Positions 9,692 through 20,210 of a stretch of 64,000 nucleotides of DNA are shown here, piece after piece. This DNA comes from Bifidobacterium panos. GTDB lineage: Bacteria > Actinomycetota > Actinomycetes > Actinomycetales > Bifidobacteriaceae. The first letter of the stretch is position 1. Each line of letters starts with the position of its first letter. The notes beneath the pieces are model-generated. The model had not been told where the DNA came from and made no database searches. It saw nothing but the letters and a program-made list of their open reading frames with translations. Where the stretch lies: NCBI RefSeq assembly GCF_012932445.1, contig NZ_JAAIIJ010000024.1, positions 1 to 64,000 of the forward strand, in the 5' to 3' direction. The translations under genes were made by a program, and so were the position numbers.

Positions 9692-9925
9692 ATGAACATC
9701 ACCGTGTACGCCAAGCCATACTGCCCGCAGTGCGACGCCACCAAGCGCCAGCTGGAACGCCAAGGCATTGACTATTCGGTGATCGACATCACGCAAGACG
9801 AGCAAGCCCTCGGTCAGTTGCTTCAGGCCGGTTTCGCGCAGGCGCCGGTCGTCGTCACCGAGCAGGAGGCGTGGTCGGGGTATCGCCCCGACAAGATTCG
9901 CAGCCTTGTGGGGGTTATGCAGTGA
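9692..9925 (+). CDS. nrdH: NrdH-redoxin (glutaredoxin-like)
   Basis: This 77-residue thiol-disulfide protein reduces the class Ib ribonucleotide reductase NrdE. The redox motif CPQC is at residues 11-14, and the NrdH-specific WSGYRPDKI sequence lies near the C-terminus. It has a glutaredoxin-like sequence but is normally reduced by thioredoxin reductase. AGGAGAG lies 7 bases ahead of the ATG. It is the first gene of nrdHIEF; its last codons overlap the GTG of nrdI by four bases (GTGA). Confidence 0.95.
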   Translation: MNITVYAKPYCPQCDATKRQLERQGIDYSVIDITQDEQALGQLLQAGFAQAPVVVTEQEAWSGYRPDKIRSLVGVMQ

Positions 9926-10380
9926 GCGCACTGGTGTATTTCTCGTCCGCTTCCGGCAACACCGCGCGGTTCGTTGCGGGGTGCCGGTTCGACGAGGAAG
10001 GCATCAGCGTCTATAGGATCCCTTTGAGATCCGCCGACGAACCGCTGGTGATCGACGAGCCGTTCGTGCTGGTGGCGCCGACTTACGGCGGGGGCACGGT
10101 GAGCAAAGCCGTGCCCGTGCAGGTCAAGCGCTTCCTGAACGACGAGCGCAACCGGCGGTGGATTCGAGGCGTCATCGCCTCCGGCAACACGAATTTTGGG
10201 GAGGCGTACGGCATTGCCGGCGACATCATCGCCGCCAAATGCCGCGTGCCGCTGCTCTATCGCTTCGAGCTGATGGGCACACCCGAAGACAGGGACACCG
10301 TGCGCAACGGATTGCGTGAACTCTTCAGCGCCCTCGACCTCGATGGTGCCGACGATGGAACGGAGCACGGCAAGACATAG
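9922..10380 (+). CDS. nrdI: NrdI flavodoxin-like protein, class Ib RNR maturation
   Basis: NrdI is a small FMN protein that delivers oxidant for assembly of the Mn(III)2-tyrosyl radical cofactor of NrdF. The protein opens with the flavodoxin-type phosphate loop ([14 protein letters not shown]) and contains the conserved APTYGGG segment. I chose the GTG at 9922, which overlaps the nrdH stop codon, because it gives a protein of 152 residues beginning directly at the first beta strand. An upstream ATG would add 17 unrelated residues. It lies in the nrdHIEF operon, 24 bases ahead of nrdE. Confidence 0.93.
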   Translation: MSALVYFSSASGNTARFVAGCRFDEEGISVYRIPLRSADEPLVIDEPFVLVAPTYGGGTVSKAVPVQVKRFLNDERNRRWIRGVIASGNTNFGEAYGIAGDIIAAKCRVPLLYRFELMGTPEDRDTVRNGLRELFSALDLDGADDGTEHGKT

Positions 10381-10404
10381 GAAGCATTTAGGAACACGAC
10401 GGAC

Positions 10405-12705
10405 ATGACGGATATGAACAGTATCAGCAATCTGGCGATTGAAATTGAACGGACTGCGGGGCGGGGGGCCGAGCAGACCGCGGGGCAGACCGACGCAGGG
10501 CAGACAGCCGAGCGAGACACCGAGCGGGACGCGGGGCAGACTTCATACGACCCGCGGCACGATTTCCATGCCCTGAACGCCATGCTCAACCTGTATGACG
10601 CCAACGGGCGCATCCAATTCGACAAAGACAAGGCCGCCGAGCGCGAGTTCATGACAGGCCACGTGGCCGCCAACACCATGCGGTTCGATTCGACCGCGGC
10701 GCGGCTGCAGTATCTCATCGACAATGGCTATTACGCAGGCAAGGTGTTCGCGCAGTATTCGCCCGAGTTCCTTGACGCCTTCTATGCCGAAGCCGAGGGC
10801 GGAGTTGAGGGCGGTTCCGAGGCCGGCGGCTTCGAGTTCCCCACCTTCCTCGGCGCGTTCAAGTTCTACCGCTCCTATGCACTGAAAACCTTCGACGGCA
10901 AGCAATACCTCGAAAACTTCCCCCAGCGCGCCGCAGCCGTGGCGCTGGAACTGGCGGCAGGCAGCGAACAGGCCGCCCGCGAGTATCTGGAGGCGATCGT
11001 CTCGGGGCGCTTCCAGCCCGCCACCCCAACCTTCCTGAACCTCGGCAAGGCGCAGCGAGGCGAGGCCGTCAGCTGCTTCCTGCTGCGCGTGGAAGACAAT
11101 ATGGAGTCGATTTCACGCGGCATCAACGCGGCGCTGCAGCTCTCGAAGCGCGGCGGCGGCGTGGCGCTGCTGTTGACCAACCTGCGCGAGCTGGGGGCGC
11201 CGATCAAGCACATCCAGCATCAGAGCAGCGGCGTGGTGCCGGTGATGAAACTGCTGGAGGACTCCTTCAGCTACGCGAACCAGCTGGGGGCCAGGCAGGG
11301 CGCGGGCGCGGTGTACCTAAGCGCCCACCACCCCGACATCATGCGTTTTCTGGACACCAAACGCGAGAACGCGGACGAGAAGATCCGCATCAAATCGCTG
11401 TCCCTGGGCGTGGTCGTGCCCGACATCACATTCGAGCTGGCCAAACGCAACGAACAGATGGCGCTGTTCAGCCCCTACGATGTGGAGCGCGTTTACGGCA
11501 AGCCGCTCGCCGACATTTCGATCAGCGAGCATTACGAGGAGATGGTGGCCGACGGGCGCATTCACAAAAGCTACATCGGCGCGCGCGAGTTCTTCATGAC
11601 GCTGGCCGAGCTGCAGTTCGAGTCGGGATATCCGTACATCGTGTTCGAGGACACCGTCAACCGCGCGAACCCCATCGACGGGCGCGTGACGATGAGCAAC
11701 CTGTGTTCCGAGATTCTGCAGGTGCAGGAGGCGAGCGCCTACAACGAGGACCTCACTTACGCGCATGTGGGGCGCGACGTGTCGTGCAACCTCGGGTCGC
11801 TGAACATTGCCAAAGCGATGGACGGCGGGCGGCTGGCGGGCAGCGTTGCGACCGCGATTCGCGCGCTGACGGCGGTGAGCGAGCAGACGAGCATGGAGTG
11901 CGTGCCCTCGATCAGGCGGGCCAACGCGGAGGGGCACGCCATCGGGCTTGGGCAGATGAACCTGCACGGGTTTCTGGCGCGCGAGGGGATTATGTACGGC
12001 AGCCAGGAGGCGCTGGATTTCACCGATATGTATTTCATGACGGTGGCTTATCACGCCTATCGCACCTCGCACGAGCTGGCCGCGGAGCGGGGGGCGGCGT
12101 TCGTGGGTTTTGAGCGTTCCGATTACGCCAAGCCGGCCGGAAGGGGCAACTATTTCGACAAATACACCGACGGGCGGCGTTCGCTCGAGCCGCGCACCGA
12201 GCGTGTGCGCCGGCTGTTCGAGCGGTATGGCGTCACGATTCCGAGCGCGGACGACTGGCGCGAGCTGAGCGAGGCGATCCGGCGCGACGGGATCTATAAC
12301 CAGTATTTGCAAGCCGTGCCGCCCACCGGGTCGATCTCATACATCAACCATTCCACCAGCTCGATTCACCCCATCGTCTCCAAAGTGGAGATCCGCAAGG
12401 AGGGGCGGACTGGGCGTGTCTATTACCCCGCGCCTTATATGACCAACGAAAACCTCGCCTATTACGCGGATGCCTACGAGATTGGCTGGCAGGCCATCGT
12501 CGACACTTACGCCGAGGCGACGCAGCACGTTGATCAGGGGTTGTCGCTCACGCTGTTCTTTCCCGACACCGCGACCACGCGCGACCTGAACAAAGCGCAG
12601 ATTTACGCGTGGCGCAAGGGCATCAAGACGCTGTATTACATTCGCATTCGCCAGCAGGCGCTGTCGGGCACGGAGGTGCAGGATTGTGTTAGTTGCGTGC
12701 TGTGA
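10405..12705 (+). CDS. nrdE: Class Ib ribonucleotide reductase, alpha subunit
   Basis: This 766-residue catalytic subunit reduces ribonucleoside diphosphates to deoxyribonucleotides with NrdF. Visible family landmarks are the N-terminal [13 protein letters not shown] segment, [23 protein letters not shown] (substrate-site cysteine), NLCSEI with the active-site Cys and Glu, the [17 protein letters not shown] region, and the C-terminal redox pair in QDCVSCVL that exchanges with NrdH. The start codon is preceded by AGGAA. It is longer than usual for NrdE (about 710-730) because of a polar N-terminal stretch rich in GQT/AE repeats (residues 16-47) and a Gly/Glu-rich insertion ([12 protein letters not shown], about residue 132). 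Confidence 0.95.
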   Translation: MTDMNSISNLAIEIERTAGRGAEQTAGQTDAGQTAERDTERDAGQTSYDPRHDFHALNAMLNLYDANGRIQFDKDKAAEREFMTGHVAANTMRFDSTAARLQYLIDNGYYAGKVFAQYSPEFLDAFYAEAEGGVEGGSEAGGFEFPTFLGAFKFYRSYALKTFDGKQYLENFPQRAAAVALELAAGSEQAAREYLEAIVSGRFQPATPTFLNLGKAQRGEAVSCFLLRVEDNMESISRGINAALQLSKRGGGVALLLTNLRELGAPIKHIQHQSSGVVPVMKLLEDSFSYANQLGARQGAGAVYLSAHHPDIMRFLDTKRENADEKIRIKSLSLGVVVPDITFELAKRNEQMALFSPYDVERVYGKPLADISISEHYEEMVADGRIHKSYIGAREFFMTLAELQFESGYPYIVFEDTVNRANPIDGRVTMSNLCSEILQVQEASAYNEDLTYAHVGRDVSCNLGSLNIAKAMDGGRLAGSVATAIRALTAVSEQTSMECVPSIRRANAEGHAIGLGQMNLHGFLAREGIMYGSQEALDFTDMYFMTVAYHAYRTSHELAAERGAAFVGFERSDYAKPAGRGNYFDKYTDGRRSLEPRTERVRRLFERYGVTIPSADDWRELSEAIRRDGIYNQYLQAVPPTGSISYINHSTSSIHPIVSKVEIRKEGRTGRVYYPAPYMTNENLAYYADAYEIGWQAIVDTYAEATQHVDQGLSLTLFFPDTATTRDLNKAQIYAWRKGIKTLYYIRIRQQALSGTEVQDCVSCVL

Positions 12706-13818
<1,113 letters not shown>

Positions 13819-13878
13819 GGGGGCGTTGGCGGTGTGCGGCGGTTCGCGGGGCGCGGGACGTTGCGGGGCGCGGTGCGG

Positions 13879-15204
13879 CTAAATGCAAAAAGCCGCATAA
13901 AGCGGAACAGAACGAATGCCGCCACTCACCCCAAAATTCTTCGCCGACACGCGGATCGCCTCGACGGGGCTGTATTTCGCGCGGTATGAAGCCAAGCTGC
14001 GCGAGCGCACATGCTCCGATGTCTTCACCTCGATGGGGATGCCGCCGGCGACACCCTCGCGCTCGTAGACGAAATCAACCTCAGCCGTGCTGCCGCTGGT
14101 CCAGTAGCGCAACGGAACATCGTTGGCCGTCAGCATCTGAGCAACCAGATTCTCGCCGATGCCGCCGATATCCAATGTGGCGCGAATCTTGTCGTCAAGC
14201 AGCATGCTGGCAGTCAGCCCGTCGGCCCTCACCAGCAAGCCCGTATCCGCCATATAGGTTTTGAACGACGAGAGATCCTCGTGGTTCTTCAGCGGGGACG
14301 AACCTGCGCTCACGTTCACGCAGCGGTTGATCAGCCCGGCGGACAGCAGCCAGGAAATCGCGTCGGCGTATATGGCGGCGCGGCCACCGGTTTTGACCGC
14401 CTTGTATTGGAACTTGTGGTTCTGCTTGGCCAGCTGAGCCGGCACGCTGTTCCACACATCGCGGATCCTGGCCGTTTCGGCGGGCATGGCGTATTTGGCC
14501 ATGTCGCCCACGTACAGATCGCGAATGTCGTCTTGCACTTCAGCGACCGCGGAGTAATCGTGATCGTCGAGGAACACGCTGACGGCTTCGGGCATGCCGC
14601 CGACCAGAGCGTATGTCCACAGCAATTCCAACATGCGCTCGTGCAGGTAAAAGGGCTGGCCGGTTTCGTAGCAATCGCGGATGTCGTCGACCAAGCCGCC
14701 CTGCCCCAGGGCTTGCAGGAACTCGGGGAAGGTCATCGGGTGCATGGTGTAGGTCTGCACTTTGCCCACGGGCATGGTGAACCCTTTGGACTTCACCTTG
14801 GACTTCACCGCCACGCCCAGCAGGCTGCCCGCGCCGATGACATGCAGTTGGGGCAGCTCCTCGCAGAAATATTTCAGGCTGGCCAGCGCGCGGTTTGAGG
14901 CTTGGATTTCGTCCAGCACCAGCAGTGTGCGGCCTGGTTCGATGGTGGAATTTGACGCGGTGGCCGCCGCAAGCCGCCGGATGAGCATTTGCGGGTTGAG
15001 ATCGGCGCTCTGCTCGCCTTCAAACACCGCGCGGGCGGCGCCGTCGCGCTCCAAATCGAAATAGGCCACGGTATCGAAGCACTCGCGCCCGAACTCTTTG
15101 AGCACATGGGTTTTGCCCACCTGACGCGCGCCATACAGCAACAGCGGCTTGCGGCGTTTGCGCTCTTTCCATTCGCGCAGATAGCGCATTGCCTCGCGTT
15201 GCAT
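13879..15204 (-). CDS. AAA_14/DUF4143 ATPase, copy 1
   Basis: This 441-residue protein of the COG1373 type has an N-terminal P-loop ATPase domain: Walker A GARQVGKT at 25-32 and Walker B LLVLDE at 94-99. The C-terminal DUF4143 domain contains the D-x14-ExK signature of the PD-(D/E)xK nuclease fold (Asp377, Glu392, Lys394 in IEVKTS). The biological role of these proteins is not established. The start is supported by GGGGAGGTGACAG immediately upstream. It converges with nrdF and has its own upstream region with a 72-bp palindrome and two 48-bp repeats. Two related genes lie at 44.5 and 53.9 kb. Confidence 0.88.
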   Translation of the reverse strand: MQREAMRYLREWKERKRRKPLLLYGARQVGKTHVLKEFGRECFDTVAYFDLERDGAARAVFEGEQSADLNPQMLIRRLAAATASNSTIEPGRTLLVLDEIQASNRALASLKYFCEELPQLHVIGAGSLLGVAVKSKVKSKGFTMPVGKVQTYTMHPMTFPEFLQALGQGGLVDDIRDCYETGQPFYLHERMLELLWTYALVGGMPEAVSVFLDDHDYSAVAEVQDDIRDLYVGDMAKYAMPAETARIRDVWNSVPAQLAKQNHKFQYKAVKTGGRAAIYADAISWLLSAGLINRCVNVSAGSSPLKNHEDLSSFKTYMADTGLLVRADGLTASMLLDDKIRATLDIGGIGENLVAQMLTANDVPLRYWTSGSTAEVDFVYEREGVAGGIPIEVKTSEHVRSRSLASYRAKYSPVEAIRVSAKNFGVSGGIRSVPLYAAFCI

Positions 15205-15268
15205 CCGCTGTCACCTCCCCTGCCTATTGCATCCTGTCTGCCACGAATGTTAACACCCAAACAGCGAT

Positions 15269-15340
15269 AAATGCGAATTAATGTTGATTTTTACATTTTT
15301 TGGTACATAAAAATGTAAATTGATACATTAATTCGCATTT
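15269..15340. repeat. 72-bp imperfect palindrome upstream of DUF4143 copy 1
   Basis: The outer arms AAATGCGAATTAATGT (15269-15284) and ACATTAATTCGCATTT (15325-15340) are perfect inverses (16 bp). Inside, TTTACATTTTT (15290-15300) and AAAAATGTAAA (15309-15319) give another perfect 11-bp pair around an 8-base loop. It is very A+T-rich against a G+C-rich background and sits 65 bases ahead of the ATPase start, so it may be an operator or the footprint of a small mobile element. Confidence 0.85.
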
Positions 15341-15380
15341 AACGAGCGGACAGGTCCTGCTGCACGCTGAGCCCACGGCA

Positions 15381-15502
15381 CTATGGTCATTTTTAAAAAA
15401 TGCAGATTTCTGCAATTTCTAAAAATGGAACTGGAGCAATCTGGCTTCATATCGCTATGGTCATTTTTAAAAAGTGCGGATTCACGCAATTTTTAAAAAT
15501 GG
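15381..15502. repeat. Two 48-bp internally palindromic direct repeats
   Basis: Copies start at 15381 and 15455, 74 bp apart, both beginning CTATGGTCATTTTTAAAAA and ending TAAAAATGG. Each copy is itself an inverted repeat of a half-site close to CATTTTTAAAAATTGC, centred on GATTTC or GATTCA. The second copy ends just behind the stop codon of the downstream-facing reductase gene. They occupy the distal upstream region of DUF4143 copy 1 (minus strand). Confidence 0.8.
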
Positions 15503-15511
15503 GGCTATGGG

Positions 15512-16957
15512 CTAGGCCTGGGCGAGACGGCGCATTTGGTCGGGGTCGATGACCTTCTTGTGTTCGCGGCCTTCCTTGGCACCCTCGGCGCGCTCGTAGG
15601 CGTCGATCTTCTTCCAGCCGGCGAAGTCGATGGGCTTGACGCCGCGTTCGGCCAGCAAGCGATCGATGGACTCGGGGTCGCGGTCGGCGGCCACGCGGCC
15701 ACCCTCGGCGGCCTTGGCGAGGTCTTCGAGCATGTTGGTCACGATGGCCAGCGCGTCGGACTTGGTGGAGCCGATCAAGCCCACCGGGCCGCGCTTGGCC
15801 CAGCCGGTGGCATACAGGCGTTCGCGCACGTCGCCGCCCTCGGCCTCGGTGGTGATGCGGCCGTCGCCGTTCGCGTTGGCGAGGTGGGCGCGCTTGTCGT
15901 CATAGGCGATGCCGGGCGCGGTGGCCGGCTTGTAGCCGATGGCGTGATAGACGGCCTGAACCGGGTAATCGACGAACTCGCCGGTGCGGCTCATCGTGCC
16001 GTCCGCGCTGGTTTCGGTGCGCTCGACGCGAATCGCCGTGACCTTGCCGCCCTCGCCCAGCACTTCGGTGGGGGCGGAGTTGAAGTGCACGTAGTATTTG
16101 CGGTTCGCCGGGTTGCCCTCGAAGTCGGTGTCGCCGTCGTCTTCCATATCTTCGGCCATCTCGCGGATGGCGAACAGCTCCTCGACCATCTGACGAGTGA
16201 GCTTGTCCTGGCCGGCCACCTCGATGGTCTCGTCATCCAAGTCGAAGTCGTCTTCATTGATGACGAGCTGCACGCCGGGCAGCTTCTCCATCTCGCGCAG
16301 CTCCTGCACACTGAACTTGGCCTGCGCCACGCCGCGGCGGATGAACAAGTGCAGTTCCTTAGCCTTGTTGGCCTTGATGCCTTCGTAGACGTTGTCGGGA
16401 ATGTCCGTCTTGGCTTTGAGATCGTCGGCGTTGCGCATCAGTTCGCGCGCCACGTCCATAGCCACGTTGCCGCCGCCGATGACGGCCACGCTTTCCGCCG
16501 TGAGCGGCCATTCGCGAGCGCCGGTGGGATAGCCGTCGTACCATTCGACGAACTTGGCCGCGCCGTAGACCCCATCGAGGTCGGCACCGGGCAGATCCAG
16601 CGGCTTATCCTCGACGGCACCGGTAGCGAACAGCACGGCGTCGTAGCGTTCCAGCAGTTCGTCGAGCGTGACGTCCTTGCCGAACTCCACGTCGCAATAC
16701 AGGTGGATGTCGGGGTTGTCAAGCGTCTTTTCCAGCGCGTCGGCGATGAACTTGATGGACGGGTGGTCGGGTGCCACGCCGTAACGCACCAGGCCGAACG
16801 GCACCGGGAGCTTCTCGAACAGGTCGATGCGGGCGCTGCTGCCCAGCCCCAGCTCTTCGCCCAGCTTCTTCAGCTGACGCAGAAAGATGTCGGAGGAATA
16901 CACGCCGGCCGGGCCGGCACCGATAACGGCAATACGAAGTTCATTGGATTCAGTCAT
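15512..16957 (-). CDS. fprA: Ferredoxin/flavodoxin--NADP+ reductase (FprA/adrenodoxin reductase type)
   Basis: This 481-residue FAD/NADPH flavoprotein transfers electrons between NADPH and ferredoxin or flavodoxin. The FAD-binding Rossmann motif VIGAGPAGVYSSD is at the N-terminus (about residues 11-23), the PVPFGLVRYGVAPDHP segment follows, and the NADP-binding motif VIGGGNVAMDVARELMR lies in the middle. The C-terminal GPVGLIGSTKSDA motif binds flavin. Size and motif order match actinobacterial FprA. The ATG has only a weak ribosome-binding site (GGTGA). Monocistronic by spacing. Confidence 0.92.
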   Translation of the reverse strand: MTESNELRIAVIGAGPAGVYSSDIFLRQLKKLGEELGLGSSARIDLFEKLPVPFGLVRYGVAPDHPSIKFIADALEKTLDNPDIHLYCDVEFGKDVTLDELLERYDAVLFATGAVEDKPLDLPGADLDGVYGAAKFVEWYDGYPTGAREWPLTAESVAVIGGGNVAMDVARELMRNADDLKAKTDIPDNVYEGIKANKAKELHLFIRRGVAQAKFSVQELREMEKLPGVQLVINEDDFDLDDETIEVAGQDKLTRQMVEELFAIREMAEDMEDDGDTDFEGNPANRKYYVHFNSAPTEVLGEGGKVTAIRVERTETSADGTMSRTGEFVDYPVQAVYHAIGYKPATAPGIAYDDKRAHLANANGDGRITTEAEGGDVRERLYATGWAKRGPVGLIGSTKSDALAIVTNMLEDLAKAAEGGRVAADRDPESIDRLLAERGVKPIDFAGWKKIDAYERAEGAKEGREHKKVIDPDQMRRLAQA

Positions 16958-17037
16958 AAATCACCACAATAATCCAACCGCACGAATCGGCAAAGGGGAG
17001 TTAAGTCAATTTCACGAGTGTTATATGGTGATATTCT

Positions 17038-17050
17038 TATGTATAACATA
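17038..17050. promoter_or_regulatory. Probable operator of the RelB/YafQ module
   Basis: TATGT-ATA-ACATA is a perfect palindrome 47 bases ahead of the antitoxin start. It lies in a short A+T-rich stretch with promoter-like TATA motifs and a wider GTGTTATATG / CATATACAACAC symmetry. RelB-type antitoxins usually repress their own operon from such sites. This is inference from position and symmetry. Confidence 0.45.
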
Positions 17051-17096
17051 TACAACACATTGAATACACACATGCGTTACCATGGGAGATTCACAC

Positions 17097-17375
17097 ATGG
17101 CCAAGACGGCAGCAATTAATATGCGCATCGACCCGAAAGTGAAAAGCGAAAGCGAGTCGATATTCTCCAGCCTCGGCATGACGCTGACCGAGGCCATCAA
17201 CGTGTTTCTGCACAAGTCGATCATGGAGGGCGGGCTGCCTTTCGACGTCCGCCAGCCCAAGTACAACAGCACCACCGAGGCTGCCATGCGCGAGGCGCGC
17301 GACATCATTTCCGGCAAGAAGCAGGCCAAAGTCTACGATTCCGTCGACGATCTGTTTGACGACCTTGACCAGTAA
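17097..17375 (+). CDS. RelB/DinJ family antitoxin
   Basis: The predicted 92-residue antitoxin has an N-terminal ribbon-helix-helix (AAINMRIDPKVKSESESIFSSLGMTLTEAINVF is the classic DinJ/RelB layout) for DNA binding and a C-terminal acidic segment that wraps the toxin. I use the ATG at 17097, which has GGGAG upstream; an earlier in-frame ATG at 17082 lacks one. The partner toxin starts 14 bases after the stop codon. The pair is a type II toxin-antitoxin operon. Confidence 0.88.
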   Translation: MAKTAAINMRIDPKVKSESESIFSSLGMTLTEAINVFLHKSIMEGGLPFDVRQPKYNSTTEAAMREARDIISGKKQAKVYDSVDDLFDDLDQ

Positions 17376-17389
17376 GGCGACGGCTTATC

Positions 17390-17671
17390 ATGACGCTGAC
17401 AATCGTCGCCACTTCGCAATTTAAGAAAGACTTCAAACGCATCAAGAAGCGTGGCCATGACATGCGCGAACTGCACAAAGTGCTCGGTACGCTGCGTGCG
17501 GGCTTGCCGCTCGACGAGCGCAATCGTGACCACGCGCTCGTCGGCAACTACATCGGATTTCGCGAATGCCACATCAGGCCGGACTGGCTGCTCATCTATG
17601 CCATTGACAACGAGCGGCTTATTCTCACCGCTTCACGAACCGGCTCCCACGCCGATCTGTTTGACGAATAG
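17390..17671 (+). CDS. YafQ-type mRNA interferase toxin
   Basis: This 93-residue protein belongs to the RelE superfamily, YafQ branch, which cleaves mRNA on the ribosome. Diagnostic pieces are the N-terminal SQFKKDFKRIKKRG, the central ECHIRPDWLLIYAI with the catalytic histidine region, and the terminal RTGSHADLF, which corresponds to the RTGTHSELF tail of YafQ. It is translated from the same transcript as the RelB-type antitoxin. All conserved residues appear intact, so the toxin is probably functional. Confidence 0.9.
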   Translation: MTLTIVATSQFKKDFKRIKKRGHDMRELHKVLGTLRAGLPLDERNRDHALVGNYIGFRECHIRPDWLLIYAIDNERLILTASRTGSHADLFDE

Positions 17672-17688
17672 CCACTTTGCTCAGCTGG

Positions 17689-19848
17689 CTAGTCGCGGTT
17701 GAGGAGGGCGGTGAGGGCCCACAGGATGCTCACGACGTCGATGGCTTCCTGGAGGAACGCGCCGGCGACCACGGGGATGAGGTTGAACGCGGCGCACACC
17801 ATGGCGATGATCGACAGCGCGAGGCCGCCGATCACGGCTTGCAGCATGATGCGCTTAGTGCGGCGGGAAATCGAGATGGCGCGCGGCACGCCGGCGATGT
17901 CGTCGTTCATGATGACGACCTGCGCCGATTCGGAGGCGGCGGTGGAGGTGCCGTCGGTGATGGCCATGCCGATGTCGGCGGCGGCCAAGACGGGCGCGTC
18001 GTTGACGCCGTCGCCCACCATCATCGTGATCGAGCGGGTCACTGATTCGCCGGTGAGGCGTTGCACCACGCGGTCCCACACCGACTGGGCGGGCGGCGCT
18101 TCGATCGAGGCGTTCTTGACGGCGGCGAGCTTGTCTTCGGGGAACAGCTCGGCGCGCACGTCGTCGATGCCGACCTCTTTGGCGATGATGTTCGCCGAGG
18201 CGGCCTTGTCGCCGGTGAGCATCGACAGATGCCCCACTCCCAACTCGCGCAGGCGGGCGAGCGAGGCCTTGGCGTTGTCGCGCGGCACGTCCTTCAGCAC
18301 GACGCGCGCGGTGAGACGGCCATCGACGGAGACGAAAGTCGCCATTTCGTCGGCGGCAAGCGCGGCCTGGAACACCTCGGAGGCTTGGGCCGGCACCTGC
18401 TCGCCCTCGGTGACGAACGCATAGCGCCCCACGCGCACCTTGCGGCCATTGACTTCGCCGGCCACGCCCTTGCCTGAATCCTCATGCACGTTCTTGACCA
18501 CCGGGTGCTCGATGTCGTGGCCGTCCCAGTCGGAGCCGGGCAGGTCGTGCCCGCCCGCTTCGGCGTAACGCGCGGCCAGCCGCTTGATGGCCGCGGAACC
18601 CGCCTTCGCGATGCCCTGAGCGAGAATATGCACCGAATAGGTTTCAAGCACGCCGGCGAGCAGCAGAATATGGTCTTCATCGAGCCCGTTCGCGGCATTG
18701 CCCTGCGCCTGAGCGCGCATGTCCACACGCACGACCTGCGGCTTCTTGACGGTGAGCGTGCCGGTCTTGTCGAAGAAGATATGGTTCACGCGGCCCAGCG
18801 TTTCCAACACTTCCTGCGCCTTGACCAGAATGCCGGCCTTGGCGAGACGGCCCGTGCCCGCGATATATGCCACCGGCGCGGCGATCAGCAGCGGGCAGGG
18901 CGTGGCGATCACCAGCACTTGGGCGAACCTCGCCGGCACACCCGAGATAATCCACGCGGAACCGGCGATCAGGAACGAAAGCACGGTGAACGGCACGGCC
19001 AGCAGATCCGCCACGCGCACCACGGTGGCGCGCGAGTTTTGCGCGGAGGAGACAAGCTCCAGAATGCGCTGGAATTGCGAGTCGCGGGCGAGCTGGGTGG
19101 CACGCATGGTGAGCGTGGTCGAGCCGTTGATCGCGCCGGAGAGCACGCGCACGCCGGCGAACACTTCGCGCGGCATCGGTTCGCCGTTGATGTTGCTCAG
19201 GTCAAGCGTGGCCGAGTCGGACAGCAGCTCGCCGTCCACCGGCACGGTTTCGCCGGGGAGCACCACCAGCACGTCGCCCATGCGCACCTGTTCGACCGGC
19301 ACGGTGTCGAAATGGGAGCCGGAGGATTGGATGCGCTTAATCTCTTCGGGGGTGACGGGGCGGAACTCACCTTCCTTGGCGGCCGCACCTGCGCGGGCGG
19401 CGTTCGCCCCCACTCCGGGCAGATTGACCACATGCGCGGTGACGGGCGCGGCCTCCATCAGCGCGGTAAGATTGCTTTGCGCCTTGGCGTGCGCGTATTC
19501 CTCAATCGCCTCACCGGAATACACCATCAGCACAATAGCCCAGCCAGCCCAATACTCGCGCACGGCGAGCGTGGAGAGAATCGCGACAATCACCAGCACA
19601 TCGACACCGACATACCCTTTGCGAATATCGTCGATCATGCCAATCAGCGCATCGATAACTGTGTAAGCCACCAGAAAAATGACGACCCACTGGCCGAGCG
19701 AGGGATTCACCGACCAGAACGGGCGGCTCCACGGGCGCACGTTCCATAGCAGGGCGATCGGAAGCGCGGCGAGAATGGTGATGGGCAGCATGGGCACGAG
19801 TTTGCACGCTGCGAAAAGTTTGGAGAACAACGACGAGATGCGTTTCAA
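17689..19848 (-). CDS. P1B-type heavy-metal ATPase with TPCPLL motif
   Basis: This membrane cation pump has the actuator motif NGEPMP region, phosphorylation site DKTGTLT (Asp about 360), GDKAA and the hinge MVGDGVNDAPVLA. It has about 6-8 membrane helices. Two features stand out. There is no N-terminal heavy-metal-associated CxxC domain, and the metal-site motif in the sixth helix is TPCPLL (about 316-321) instead of the usual CPC or SPC, so metal specificity cannot be assigned. I chose the TTG at 19848 because AAGGAG lies exactly 6 bases upstream. ATG codons at 19869 and 19920 would add residues across that site. A cytosolic regulator was not found nearby. Confidence 0.88.
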   Translation of the reverse strand: MKRISSLFSKLFAACKLVPMLPITILAALPIALLWNVRPWSRPFWSVNPSLGQWVVIFLVAYTVIDALIGMIDDIRKGYVGVDVLVIVAILSTLAVREYWAGWAIVLMVYSGEAIEEYAHAKAQSNLTALMEAAPVTAHVVNLPGVGANAARAGAAAKEGEFRPVTPEEIKRIQSSGSHFDTVPVEQVRMGDVLVVLPGETVPVDGELLSDSATLDLSNINGEPMPREVFAGVRVLSGAINGSTTLTMRATQLARDSQFQRILELVSSAQNSRATVVRVADLLAVPFTVLSFLIAGSAWIISGVPARFAQVLVIATPCPLLIAAPVAYIAGTGRLAKAGILVKAQEVLETLGRVNHIFFDKTGTLTVKKPQVVRVDMRAQAQGNAANGLDEDHILLLAGVLETYSVHILAQGIAKAGSAAIKRLAARYAEAGGHDLPGSDWDGHDIEHPVVKNVHEDSGKGVAGEVNGRKVRVGRYAFVTEGEQVPAQASEVFQAALAADEMATFVSVDGRLTARVVLKDVPRDNAKASLARLRELGVGHLSMLTGDKAASANIIAKEVGIDDVRAELFPEDKLAAVKNASIEAPPAQSVWDRVVQRLTGESVTRSITMMVGDGVNDAPVLAAADIGMAITDGTSTAASESAQVVIMNDDIAGVPRAISISRRTKRIMLQAVIGGLALSIIAMVCAAFNLIPVVAGAFLQEAIDVVSILWALTALLNRD

Positions 19849-20210
19849 TGTAAGCTCCTTACGCTGCATCGGTGCCGGCTGGCGGAACGCGCTTGCGGCG
19901 CTCGCTGCCGGGGGTTGCAATCACGCCTTGTTAACCCATCGGCGGCATTGCTGGGGTGGTGAGTGACCCTCTGAGTGACCCTCTGAACACCCCTCTGTGT
20001 GGGGGATTCCCGCGATGCTTACCCGATACACGGCGTAAAGATTATCGATATTCAATTATTGCTTCTGTTCAGCCTACCACTATCACGCGATGCGCCCCGC
20101 GCAATCCATTGTCAGGATCGCGCGGGGCGCATGCTGGTGGTTATGTTTGGTTATGTTGTTTGGTTATGTTGGCTATGTTGCTCGGCTATTGGGGGGTATC
20201 TCGTTGCGGA
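19849..20210. other. Intergenic region between the metal ATPase and htrA
   Basis: This gap holds the promoter region of the metal ATPase (minus strand), a 13-bp-stem hairpin, and a stretch at 20138-20185 with four degenerate GGTTATGTT repeats directly behind the htrA stop codon. I see no coding sequence with a ribosome-binding site and recognisable product. Confidence 0.6.
20090..20132 (-). terminator. Terminator-like hairpin downstream of htrA
   Basis: ATGCGCCCCGCGC (20090-20102) and GCGCGGGGCGCAT (20120-20132) form a perfect 13-bp stem with a 17-base loop. It lies about 80 bases past the htrA stop codon. No strong T-run follows, as is common in high-G+C actinobacteria. Confidence 0.65.

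Noticed and set aside
15536-16972. A 478-codon frame on the + strand opposite fprA
   Set aside because: It mirrors the G/C-ending codons of fprA; the product has no recognisable domain and fprA has all of its motifs intact.
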